Below are positions 1 through 6,067 of a stretch of DNA of 6,598 nucleotides, piece by piece. A program made the position numbers and the translations under genes. Position 1 is the first letter of the stretch. Each line of letters starts with the position of its first letter. Source of the DNA: Candidatus Omnitrophota bacterium (GTDB lineage Bacteria > Omnitrophota > Gorgyraeia > JAFGHF01). The stretch is from NCBI GenBank assembly GCA_018899075.1, contig JAHIIS010000135.1, positions 1 through 6,598 on the forward strand, read 5' to 3'. Below the pieces are notes generated by a model. It ran no database searches. It saw only the letters and a list, made by a program, of their open reading frames with translations, and was not told the origin of the DNA.

Positions 1-2
1 AG

Positions 3-44
3 GGCTGGGGGCTGAAACCCTTTACGGAAACTGGTGAAAAATAA
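3..44 (+). CDS. Possible C-terminal tail of an upstream gene (very weak)
   Basis: One frame is open from the window edge to a TAA at 42-44 and would encode a 13-residue tail ending KPFTETGEK. Exodeoxyribonuclease VII small subunits (XseB) often end in a Pro-Phe-acidic tail, and xseB often lies upstream of ispA and dxs in bacteria, so an XseB end is conceivable. A second frame also runs to a TGA at 35-37, so frame choice is uncertain. Thirteen codons cannot establish identity; this is mostly inference from position. Confidence 0.2.
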   Translation, partial: GWGLKPFTETGEK

Positions 45-46
45 TA

Positions 47-104
47 TGTAGGGGTCGGATTTATCCGACCCTTTCCTCAGGGCTTGATAAATCAAGCCCC
101 TACA
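47..104. repeat. Twin-hairpin REP/MITE-like repeat with 8-bp terminal inverted repeats
   Basis: Two perfect hairpins lie side by side. The first, at 52-71, has 9-bp arms GGGTCGGAT/ATCCGACCC around TT. The second, at 80-99, has 9-bp arms GGGCTTGAT/ATCAAGCCC around AA. The outer ends form an 8-bp inverted repeat, TGTAGGGG at 47-54 and CCCCTACA at 97-104. Perfect paired palindromes inside terminal inverted repeats are typical of REPIN-like or MITE-like dispersed elements, which in other genomes are mobilised by RAYT-type TnpA proteins. In RNA it could also form a structured leader in front of dxs. No T-tract follows either hairpin, so it is not a standard terminator. Mobility is inferred, since only one copy is visible. 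Confidence 0.75.
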
Positions 105-111
105 AAAACAA

Positions 112-2052
112 ATGGCTCTATTAGAAAACATCAATAATCCCGGCGAATTAAAGAAGCTGTCTTTAAAGCAGCTGCCGCGGCTTGCCCAGGAAATCCGGCA
201 GGAAATTATCCAGACAGTGACCAGGACCGGGGGGCATCTGGCCTCGAGCCTGGGCGCGGTTGAATTGGCGCTCGCCTTACACTATTGTCTGGATACCCCG
301 CAGGACAAGATAGTCTGGGACGTAGGGCATCAGGCGTACGCCCATAAAATTTTAACCGGGCGCCGGGAAAGATTGAAGACGCTTCGCCAGTGGCGGGGGA
401 TAAGCGGCTTTCCTAACAGAGGCGAAAGCATCTATGATACTTTTACCGTCGGACACGGCTCCACTTCTATTTCCACGGCATTGGGATTGGCTTGCGCCTA
501 TGCCGCGCAGAAAAAACAGGCCAGCGCTGCGCAGCAGCGAAGCACAAAAGTAGTGGCGGTGATCGGCGACGCTTCTTTAGGCGGAGGGATGGCCCTTGAG
601 GCCCTTAACCACGCCGGACAATTAAAGAAAGACCTTGTGGTCATCCTTAACGATAACAAGATGGGTATCTCCAGAAGCGTGGGGGCGCTCAGCCACTACC
701 TTAACCGCATAATTACAATGCCGATATATAACCGCATAAGGCAGGATATAGAAAACCTGGTGAAAAGGGTGCCCCGTCTGGGAAAAAGGCTGTTTTCCAC
801 CGCCAAGCGCTTAGAGGAGAGCCTGAAGAACCTTTTGGTGCCCGGAATAATCTTTGAGGAATTGGGCTTTCGCTATTTTGGCCCCATTGACGGGCACAAT
901 ATTAAGGAGATTGTGCACACTTTGAGGGGTGTGTTGCGGCTGCAGGGCCCGGTGCTTATCCACGCCGTAACTATAAAAGGAAAAGGATACTCCCGCGCAG
1001 AAAAGGTCCCCGAGAAATTTCACGGGATAGGCTCTTTGAGGCAGGACAAAGCCGCGTTCAGAGGCAGGACCTTTACCCAGATTTTCAGCGAAAAATTGGT
1101 TTCTCTGGCTAAACAGGATAGAAGGATTGTGGCGATTACTGCGGCTATGCCTGAAGGGACGGGCCTGGATAAATTTGCTCAAAGTTTCCCCGGAAGGTTC
1201 TACGATGTGGGAATGGCCGAGGCCCACGCGGCAGGTTTTGCCGCCGGCCTTGCTGCCGCCGGCCTTCGGCCGGTGATAGCAATTTATTCTACTTTTTTAC
1301 AGCGTTCTTATGACCAGCTTATCCATGACGTGTGCCTGCAGAACTTGCCCGTAACCTTGTGCCTGGACCGCGCGGGTATCGTCGGGGAAGACGGCGCCAC
1401 CCATCAGGGCATTTTTGACCTCGCCTATCTTCGGCACATCCCTAATTTAACTGTAATGGCCCCCAAAGACGGACAGGAATTGGAGGGGATGCTCGAGTTC
1501 GCTTTAGGCGCGTCTCGCCCCCTGGCCATCAGATATCCAAAAGGAGAAATACCGCATAGGCCGGACTTATTTTGCAAAGACTATAAACCTTGCGGGATTC
1601 AATACGGCAGGGGCGAAATCTTGCGCGAAGGCCGGGACCTGGCAATTATAGCCCTGGGCAGTATGGTCTATCCCGGCTTAGAGGCTGCGAAGATATTGGC
1701 CGCCCAAGGCATAGAATGCGCCGTGGTCAATGCCCGCTTCGTAAAACCGCTCGATGAATTATTAATTAAGGAACTTTGCGCTAAATTTGCGGCGGTAATA
1801 GTGGCAGAGGAAGGAGTCTCAGCAGGGGGGTTTGGTTCGGCGGTTTTAGAGTTTTTAGAAAGAGAAGGCATTCGGGGCGTGCGCCTAAAAAGGATTGCTT
1901 TGCCCTGCGCGTTTATCCCCCACGCAAAACGGGAGTTTCTTTTAGAAAGGTATGGATTGACCGCTCAGGGCATTGCGCAAACTGTACTTAGCGAATACCA
2001 TGAAGCGGGCAGGTATAATGGGCAGAATAAAGATAGAGCGCCAAAGATGTAA
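112..2052 (+). CDS. dxs: 1-deoxy-D-xylulose-5-phosphate synthase
   Basis: Dxs condenses pyruvate with glyceraldehyde 3-phosphate, releasing CO2, to make DXP. This is the first step of the MEP isoprenoid pathway and also feeds thiamine and pyridoxal synthesis; the enzyme is cytosolic. The 646 residues cover the full family (about 620-640). The N-terminal diphosphate-binding domain shows GGHLASSLG with His42, DVGHQAY, GHGSTS (114-119), and the Mg/ThDP motif from GDAS (152-155) to LNDN (179-182). The pyrimidine domain holds Glu370, STFLQR with Arg398, Asp427 and His431, the same numbers as in the E. coli enzyme, followed by RYPKGE and a transketolase C-terminal domain. The ATG at 112 gives the standard MALLENINNP-type N terminus, but no Shine-Dalgarno is visible because the hairpin repeat ends 7 bases upstream. 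The usual EQHA motif reads EAHA (370-373). The last 35 nt overlap korD, giving a non-conserved tail of about 17 residues. First visible gene of the operon. Confidence 0.97.
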   Translation: MALLENINNPGELKKLSLKQLPRLAQEIRQEIIQTVTRTGGHLASSLGAVELALALHYCLDTPQDKIVWDVGHQAYAHKILTGRRERLKTLRQWRGISGFPNRGESIYDTFTVGHGSTSISTALGLACAYAAQKKQASAAQQRSTKVVAVIGDASLGGGMALEALNHAGQLKKDLVVILNDNKMGISRSVGALSHYLNRIITMPIYNRIRQDIENLVKRVPRLGKRLFSTAKRLEESLKNLLVPGIIFEELGFRYFGPIDGHNIKEIVHTLRGVLRLQGPVLIHAVTIKGKGYSRAEKVPEKFHGIGSLRQDKAAFRGRTFTQIFSEKLVSLAKQDRRIVAITAAMPEGTGLDKFAQSFPGRFYDVGMAEAHAAGFAAGLAAAGLRPVIAIYSTFLQRSYDQLIHDVCLQNLPVTLCLDRAGIVGEDGATHQGIFDLAYLRHIPNLTVMAPKDGQELEGMLEFALGASRPLAIRYPKGEIPHRPDLFCKDYKPCGIQYGRGEILREGRDLAIIALGSMVYPGLEAAKILAAQGIECAVVNARFVKPLDELLIKELCAKFAAVIVAEEGVSAGGFGSAVLEFLEREGIRGVRLKRIALPCAFIPHAKREFLLERYGLTAQGIAQTVLSEYHEAGRYNGQNKDRAPKM

Positions 2053-2218
2053 AGGATGCCGGCTTTGTATAAGCAGCTGTCCGAAAGGATTGATTGGCCT
2101 GCATAGATCTTTGAACAGGCAGGGCGTGCATCCGGTTTATTTTAAGGGCGGAGAGTGCACAGGGTGCGCCCTTTGCGCCCGGGTCTGCCCCGAATGTTGT
2201 ATTGAGGTGTATAAATAG
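2018..2218 (+). CDS. korD: 2-oxoacid:ferredoxin oxidoreductase, delta (2x[4Fe-4S] ferredoxin-like) subunit
   Basis: A 66-residue ferredoxin-domain subunit that passes electrons between the thiamine-enzyme core and external ferredoxin. Two cluster motifs are complete: C11-x2-C14-x2-C17-x3-C21-P and C47-x2-C50-x2-C53-x3-C57-P, the signature of a bacterial 2[4Fe-4S] ferredoxin. The family usually continues as CPDxAIEV, but this protein has CPECCIEV, adding Cys60 and Cys61. The frame also opens upstream with a TTG at 1973 and an ATG at 2000. I chose the ATG at 2018 because delta subunits begin a few residues before the first cysteine motif; AGG at 2011-2013 is a close, weak ribosome site. It overlaps dxs by 35 nt and lies 4 nt before korA, so it belongs to the korDABC set and is not a free ferredoxin gene. 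Confidence 0.92.
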   Translation: MGRIKIERQRCKGCRLCISSCPKGLIGLHRSLNRQGVHPVYFKGGECTGCALCARVCPECCIEVYK

Positions 2219-2222
2219 CGTA

Positions 2223-3272
2223 ATGTCCAAGAAAATATTAATGACGGGGAATGAAGCCATAGGCGAGGCGGCAGTCCGCGCGGGATGCGATTTCTACGCC
2301 GGCTATCCGATTACCCCCCAAAATGAACTTACCGCTTATATGGCTAAAAGAATGCCTGAAGAAAATCGCGTCTTTGTGCAGGCGGAAAGTGAATTGGCCG
2401 CCATTAGTATGGTGATGGGCGCCTCCGCCAGCGGCAGGCGGGCAATGACCAGCTCCTCCAGCCCGGGAATCAGTCTCAAACAGGAGGGCATCTCCTATTT
2501 AGCCGGGGCCCAACTGCCTTGTTTGATTGTCAACATTATGCGCGGGGGGCCGGGCCTGGGCAATATTGTTCCTGCCCAATCAGATTATTTTCAGGCCACC
2601 AGAGGCGGGGGGCACGGCGACTATCATTGTATTGTGCTTGCCCCCTGTTCGGTTCAAGAGGCGCATAATCTGGTGTTTTCAGGCTTTGCGCTTTCGGATA
2701 AATACCGCGCGCCGGCGATAATATTAGGCGATGGGATGCTCGGGCAGATGATGGAACCCCTTGTAGTTCACAGTAAAAAAAAGAATCTGTCAACTAAACC
2801 GTGGGCGTTGACCGGATGTAAAGGCAGGCGCCCCAATATAGTCAAATCGTTTTATATGCAGGAAGGGGGGTTGGAGGAATTTAATAAAGCTCTCCAGAAA
2901 AAATATGCCCGGATTAAAGAGAAAGAGCAGCGCTTTGAAGGGATACATTTAGATGACAGCGAGATAATTTTAGTGGCCTACGGAACTCAGGCCCGGATTG
3001 CCCGGGTAGTGGTTGAGGCTTTACGCAAAAAAGGCAAAAAGGCGGGGCTGCTGCGCCCCGTTACTCTCTGGCCGTTTCCCGCCGATGCATTTGAGGAGTT
3101 GTTAAAGAAGAAGAGAAAAAAAGTAAGGTTTTTTGTCACCGAAATGTCTTACGGACAGATGCTTGAGGATGTGCGGCTTGCAGTTAATGGGCGGGCGGCA
3201 GTCGATTTTTACGGCCGCGCCGGAGGCGGCATCCCCACTGAAGAAGAAATCCTGAGGAGGATATTGCAGTGA
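2223..3272 (+). CDS. korA: 2-oxoacid:ferredoxin oxidoreductase, alpha subunit (KorA/VorB type)
   Basis: Alpha subunit of a four-subunit enzyme that oxidatively decarboxylates a 2-oxoacid to an acyl-CoA, reducing ferredoxin, or runs in reverse as a carboxylase. The 349 residues contain the pyrimidine-binding domain with YPITPQ (28-33), QAESE (53-57), SSSSPGISLKQEG (77-89), MRGGPGLG (106-113) and GGGHGDY (128-134). A C-terminal transketolase-like domain follows, with VAYGTQARIA and LRPVTLWPFP. These motifs match the VorB-like group often annotated as 2-ketoisovalerate ferredoxin reductase as closely as KorA, so the substrate could be 2-oxoglutarate or a branched-chain 2-oxoacid. The ATG at 2223 gives the family N terminus (MSKKILMTGNEAI); an in-frame TTG at 2202 would add seven unsupported residues. 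A GAGGTG at 2204-2209 is a rather distant ribosome site. There is no fused gamma domain, consistent with the separate gene downstream. Confidence 0.94.
   Translation: MSKKILMTGNEAIGEAAVRAGCDFYAGYPITPQNELTAYMAKRMPEENRVFVQAESELAAISMVMGASASGRRAMTSSSSPGISLKQEGISYLAGAQLPCLIVNIMRGGPGLGNIVPAQSDYFQATRGGGHGDYHCIVLAPCSVQEAHNLVFSGFALSDKYRAPAIILGDGMLGQMMEPLVVHSKKKNLSTKPWALTGCKGRRPNIVKSFYMQEGGLEEFNKALQKKYARIKEKEQRFEGIHLDDSEIILVAYGTQARIARVVVEALRKKGKKAGLLRPVTLWPFPADAFEELLKKKRKKVRFFVTEMSYGQMLEDVRLAVNGRAAVDFYGRAGGGIPTEEEILRRILQ
3254..3260 (+). promoter_or_regulatory. Strong Shine-Dalgarno fixing the GTG start of korB
   Basis: GAGGAGG lies inside the last codons of korA, 8 nt before the GTG at 3269. It is the best ribosome-binding site in the window. 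It supports the GTG as the korB start, with the GTGA overlap coupling korB translation to korA termination. Confidence 0.8.
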
Positions 3273-3997
3273 AAAAGGTGTTCTCCCGCCCTGAGTCCTT
3301 GCGCGATGCCGCCACCCATTATTGTCCGGGCTGCGGCCATGGCATAGCGCACCGTCTAATTTGCGAAGTAATCGATGAGCTGGGCATCAGGGAAAAGGCC
3401 ATTGCTGTCTGTCCTGTGGGCTGCGCGGTGGTAGCCTATGATTACTGGAACTTTGATTGTTGTGAGGCTGCCCACGGCCGCGCTTTAGCGGTAGCTACGG
3501 GCATCAAAAGGACGCAGCCGGATAAATTTGTTTTTACCTATCAGGGCGATGGAGATTTAGCAGCCATCGGCACGGCAGAGACAATCCATGCGGCTAATCG
3601 CGGGGAAAATTTAAGCGTGGCGTTCATTAATAATGCAGTTTACGGAATGACCGGCGGGCAGATGGCCCCTACCACGCTTCTTGGACAGAAGACCGCCACC
3701 ACCCCCCGGGGGAGAAATCCTGCCGGAGAAGGATATCCTTTGAAGATTTGCGAGTTGTTGGCGACTCTGCCGGCCGTGGCTTCTCTGGAGCGCGTGGCTT
3801 TAGACTCCCCGGGCGGCGTAATCAAAACTAAAAGGGCGCTAAAAGCGGCCTTTATTAATCAACTCGAGGGAAAAGGCTTTTCTCTTGTGGAGATACTTTC
3901 CCCCTGCCCGGTCTGCTGGAATAAGCCGGCCGGAGAGGCCTGGCGCTGGGTTAGGGAAGAGATGGCTAAGACGTTCCCCTTAGGGAAGTTTAAATGA
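3269..3997 (+). CDS. korB: 2-oxoacid:ferredoxin oxidoreductase, beta (thiamine diphosphate-binding) subunit
   Basis: Beta subunit holding the ThDP/Mg site and the [4Fe-4S] cluster next to it. The 242-residue protein has HYCPGCGHG with Cys19 and Cys22, CPVGCAVVAY with Cys52, and a C-terminal SPCPVC with Cys213. By analogy with structurally known archaeal 2-oxoacid oxidoreductases, these four cysteines would ligate the proximal cluster. The diphosphate-binding motif is GDGD (93-96) through to INNAVYGMTGGQM (120-132). The start is GTG, backed by GAGGAGG at 3254-3260 and by the 4-nt GTGA overlap with the korA stop. It overlaps korC by 4 nt (ATGA). A 242-residue length without fusion is on the short side of the family (about 245-300). 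Together with korA it forms the catalytic core; substrate is not decided by this subunit. Confidence 0.94.
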   Translation: MKKVFSRPESLRDAATHYCPGCGHGIAHRLICEVIDELGIREKAIAVCPVGCAVVAYDYWNFDCCEAAHGRALAVATGIKRTQPDKFVFTYQGDGDLAAIGTAETIHAANRGENLSVAFINNAVYGMTGGQMAPTTLLGQKTATTPRGRNPAGEGYPLKICELLATLPAVASLERVALDSPGGVIKTKRALKAAFINQLEGKGFSLVEILSPCPVCWNKPAGEAWRWVREEMAKTFPLGKFK

Positions 3998-4527
3998 GAG
4001 AAGAAATTATTTGCGCCGGATTCGGCGGCCAGGGAGTAATGCTTTTAGGTAGAGTCATTGCCCAGGCGGCGCTCAAAGAAAACAGGCACGTAACCTGGAT
4101 ACCTTCTTACGGAGCAGCAATGCGCGGGGGATGCGCCTTTTGTACGGTGGTGATTTCGGATAGAGAGATTGCTTCTCCATACGTAGATAAATGCGATACT
4201 CTTTTCGTATTCAATCAGCCTTCCTGGGACAAATTTAAGGCTAAAGTAAGAAAAGGAGGGCTGGTTTTGTTTAATTCCAGTTTAATTAAAGCCCAACAGC
4301 CGCCCCGGCAATTAAGAATTCGCAAGCTCCCCTTTACGGAAACGGCCTTTTCTTTAGGCGAGGTGCGCGTGGCCAATATGGCCGCTTTAGGGGCTTTCTT
4401 GAAAGAAAAAAATATTTTAAAGTATAAGACTGTTCTTGATGTCTTTTCAGAAATTACCCCCCGGCATAAATTGCACTTGCTGGAAGTTAATAAAAAGGCC
4501 TTAGAAAAAGGATATCGCGGATGGTAA
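3994..4527 (+). CDS. korC: 2-oxoacid:ferredoxin oxidoreductase, gamma subunit
   Basis: Gamma subunit of the same complex, belonging to the pyruvate/ketoisovalerate oxidoreductase catalytic domain family; in characterised relatives this domain contributes to coenzyme A binding. The 177 residues match the usual length of about 175-190. Diagnostic motifs are GFGGQGVMLLG (9-19) near the N terminus and PSYGAAMRGG (37-46), both hallmark gamma-subunit sequences. ATG at 3994 is preceded by AGGGA at 3982-3986 at good spacing and overlaps the korB stop by 4 nt. The 3' end overlaps gltX by 7 nt. Order delta-alpha-beta-gamma with overlapping ends implies stoichiometric, coupled translation. No internal break or odd composition is seen. 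Confidence 0.93.
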   Translation: MREEIICAGFGGQGVMLLGRVIAQAALKENRHVTWIPSYGAAMRGGCAFCTVVISDREIASPYVDKCDTLFVFNQPSWDKFKAKVRKGGLVLFNSSLIKAQQPPRQLRIRKLPFTETAFSLGEVRVANMAALGAFLKEKNILKYKTVLDVFSEITPRHKLHLLEVNKKALEKGYRGW

Positions 4528-5810
4528 GAGTTCGCTTTGCGCCCAGCCCCACCGGTTTTCTGCATATCGGGGGGGCAAGGACCGCTTTATTTAATTGGCT
4601 GTTTGCCCGCCACCATCGGGGAATATTTATCTTAAGGGTCGAAGATACCGACAAAGCCAGGTCAAAAAAGATTTATCTGGACCAGATTTTGGAAGACCTT
4701 GGCTGGCTCGGCCTTAATTGGGACGAAGGGCCCTATTTTCAAAGTAAGCGCAGCAGGCTTTACGAAGAATATGCGCAAAGACTTTTAAAGGGGGGAGAGG
4801 CTTATACCGAGGGTAAGGCCATTATCCTGAGAATCCCCCCAAAGCCTTTTGGATTTACGGATTTAATCCGCGGCCCGATTAAATTTGCCGCCGGCGCCTT
4901 TAAAGACCAGGTCTTGATGAAATCCGACGGCACAGCGACCTATAATTTCGCCTGCGTTTGCGATGACCATGATATGGAAGTTACCCATGTTATCCGGGGC
5001 GAGGACCATATTTCCAATACGCCCAAACAGATTGCGATTTACGAAGCGCTGAAGTTTACGTTGCCCGAATTTGCCCATATTCCCTTGATTGTGGCGGGCG
5101 ACCGCTCGCGCCTTTCCAAACGAAAAGGGGCCAGGCCCCTTTCTCATTATCGGGAACAGGGCTACCTTGCGGAGGCGCTGTTTAATTTTTTGGCTCTTCT
5201 GGGCTGGTCCCTGGGCGCCAGGCGCGAAATTGCCTCGCGGGAAGAGATAGTCAGGGAATTCACGTTAGAAAGAGTGCTCAAGACCGCAGCCGCGTTTAAT
5301 CCGGAAAAGCTGGATTGGATGAACGGGCAGTATATCCAGGCATTAGATGCGCAGGAACTATCCGGGCTCATCATTCCCTTTTTACTCCGGAAAGGATATA
5401 TCGGCAAAGACTGCGACAAAGAGAGGCTCGTTGAGGTCGTAGAGTTGTTTAAGCCGAGGATAAAGAGGCTTTCCGATTTTCCGCTTCTCGCCGATTTCTT
5501 CTTTCAAGAAAAAATTAATTTTACCGCCGAGGCAAAAAGTTTTTTGCTTGAGAAAAAAGGAACAAAAGCGATTTTCAGCAAATTAATCGAAGCCCTGCAA
5601 AGGTTAGAATCTTTCGATGTGCGCACAGTAGAAAGCGCCTGCCGCCGGGTGATTGCCGAAGAAGGGATTCGCGCGGGAGAGTTAATTCATCCGGTGAGGG
5701 TAGCGCTTACGGGAAAGAGGATAGGCCCGGGCCTGTTTGAGCTGATGGCGGTTTTAGGTAAGGAAAGAGTATTAAAGAGACTGGCTCAGGCAATGCAGTT
5801 ATTCGAATAG
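4521..5810 (+). CDS. gltX: Glutamyl-tRNA synthetase, compact form lacking the acceptor-arm/zinc insertion
   Basis: Class I synthetase that activates glutamate and charges tRNA-Glu; in bacteria without GlnRS it also misacylates tRNA-Gln for later amidation by GatCAB. The HIGH-type motif is RFAPSPTGFLHIGG (5-18) and the KMSKS-type motif is RLSKRKG (197-203). TYNFAC, IRGEDHISNTPKQ and EALFNFLALLGW are typical GluRS blocks, and a helical anticodon-binding part runs to the end. At 429 residues it is about 40 shorter than the usual 465-490. The missing piece lies between EAY (93-95) and IILRIP (101-106), where relatives carry a long segment that often includes a CxC zinc site; only TEGKA remains. 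The frame is uninterrupted, so this reads as a natural compact variant. Start ATG at 4521 has AAGGA at 4508-4512 and overlaps korC by 7 nt. A YadB-type enzyme is excluded because the anticodon domain is present. Confidence 0.95.
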   Translation: MVRVRFAPSPTGFLHIGGARTALFNWLFARHHRGIFILRVEDTDKARSKKIYLDQILEDLGWLGLNWDEGPYFQSKRSRLYEEYAQRLLKGGEAYTEGKAIILRIPPKPFGFTDLIRGPIKFAAGAFKDQVLMKSDGTATYNFACVCDDHDMEVTHVIRGEDHISNTPKQIAIYEALKFTLPEFAHIPLIVAGDRSRLSKRKGARPLSHYREQGYLAEALFNFLALLGWSLGARREIASREEIVREFTLERVLKTAAAFNPEKLDWMNGQYIQALDAQELSGLIIPFLLRKGYIGKDCDKERLVEVVELFKPRIKRLSDFPLLADFFFQEKINFTAEAKSFLLEKKGTKAIFSKLIEALQRLESFDVRTVESACRRVIAEEGIRAGELIHPVRVALTGKRIGPGLFELMAVLGKERVLKRLAQAMQLFE

Positions 5811-5825
5811 CCAGTTACCAAACGA

Positions 5826-5900
5826 TGCCCTGTAGTGTAATTGGTAACACACGAGATTCTGGATCTCGGTTTCCTGGTTCGAGTCCAGGCGGGGCAGCCA
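5826..5900 (+). tRNA. tRNA-Gln (anticodon CUG)
   Basis: The 75-nt sequence folds as a full cloverleaf. The acceptor stem TGCCCTG pairs with CGGGGCA (one T-G wobble). The D stem is GTGT/ACAC around AATTGGTA, the anticodon stem is CGAGA/TCTCG, and the T arm is CCTGG-TTCGAGT-CCAGG. The seven-base loop TTCTGGA places anticodon CTG at 5859-5861, which reads CAG. The weak U1-A72 pair and G73 discriminator are classic tRNA-Gln identity elements. CCA is encoded at 5898-5900. It begins 15 nt after the gltX stop, with no promoter or terminator between, so it is probably cut out of the operon transcript by RNase P and 3' nucleases. A wobble-U tRNA-Gln (UUG) is presumably encoded elsewhere to read CAA. 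Confidence 0.96.
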
Positions 5901-5908
5901 CACCATAT

Positions 5909-5935
5909 ATTGCGGCTGTCATAACAAGCTGCAAT
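5909..5935 (+). repeat. Inverted repeat between tRNA-Gln and the terminator
   Basis: ATTGCGGCT (5909-5917) can pair with AGCTGCAAT (5927-5935) through nine positions with one G-U wobble, leaving a 9-nt loop. No good T-tract follows, so it is a poor intrinsic terminator. It may help trim the tRNA 3' end or be a weak first hairpin ahead of the terminator. No function can be shown from sequence. Confidence 0.45.
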
Positions 5936-5948
5936 TTCCTATCTTATA

Positions 5949-5994
5949 GCGTAACTTCCTAATAATTAAGGAGGTTACGCCTTTCTTTTGTTTG
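5949..5994 (+). terminator. Rho-independent terminator of the dxs-kor-gltX-tRNA operon
   Basis: A 12-bp stem, GCGTAACTTCCT (5949-5960) with AGGAGGTTACGC (5969-5980), contains one U-G wobble and an 8-nt AT-only loop. It is followed directly by the pyrimidine/T-rich run CTTTCTTTTGTTTG (5981-5994). It lies 48 nt after the tRNA 3' end and marks the end of the transcription unit. The complementary strand has no T-run on its side of the stem, so it should act on the plus strand only. Confidence 0.8.
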
Positions 5995-6023
5995 CTTCCC
6001 TTTGTGTCTAATTGCTCCTAGGA

Positions 6024-6067
6024 CTGTTCAAATTCTGTCCAAATTGTACACTAATTGTATACCAAAG
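6024..6067. repeat. Four phased 11-bp direct repeats (iteron- or operator-like)
   Basis: Four adjacent 11-mers can be laid out: CTGTTCAAATT, CTGTCCAAATT, GTACACTAATT and GTATACCAAAG. The first two match at 10 of 11 positions and the last two at 7 of 11; the middle pair match at only 6. T2, C6, A8 and A9 are constant. AATT recurs at 6031, 6042 and 6053, exactly 11 bp apart and so nearly on one face of the helix, with a further AATT at 6010. Such phasing suits a bent or protein-bound control region, possibly for the downstream DNA-binding protein. Chance similarity in AT-rich DNA is possible for the two outer units. Confidence 0.4.

Noticed and set aside
52..99. Hairpins upstream of dxs as intrinsic terminators
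   Set aside because: Neither perfect hairpin is followed by a T-run on either strand (CTTTCCTC after the first, CTACAAAAAC after the second), so a repeat element explains them better.
47..104. CRISPR repeat or riboswitch
   Set aside because: There is only one unit with no spacers, and the two simple perfect hairpins lack any conserved aptamer core; nothing matches a TPP (THI) box despite the thiamine-dependent genes.
811..1227. Minus-strand open frame of 138 residues inside dxs
   Set aside because: It lies opposite highly conserved Dxs coding sequence and shows no domain; it is a shadow frame from GC-rich codons.
1973..2017. Longer korD starting at TTG 1973 or ATG 2000
   Set aside because: The extra residues come from DNA that encodes the end of Dxs, and delta subunits normally start just before the first cysteine motif, which ATG 2018 provides.
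2202..2222. Longer korA starting at TTG 2202
   Set aside because: It adds seven residues not typical of the family and overlaps the korD end; ATG 2223 gives the expected N terminus.
4215..4565. Minus-strand open frame of 116 residues across korC and gltX
   Set aside because: It spans two well-supported genes antisense and has no recognisable features.
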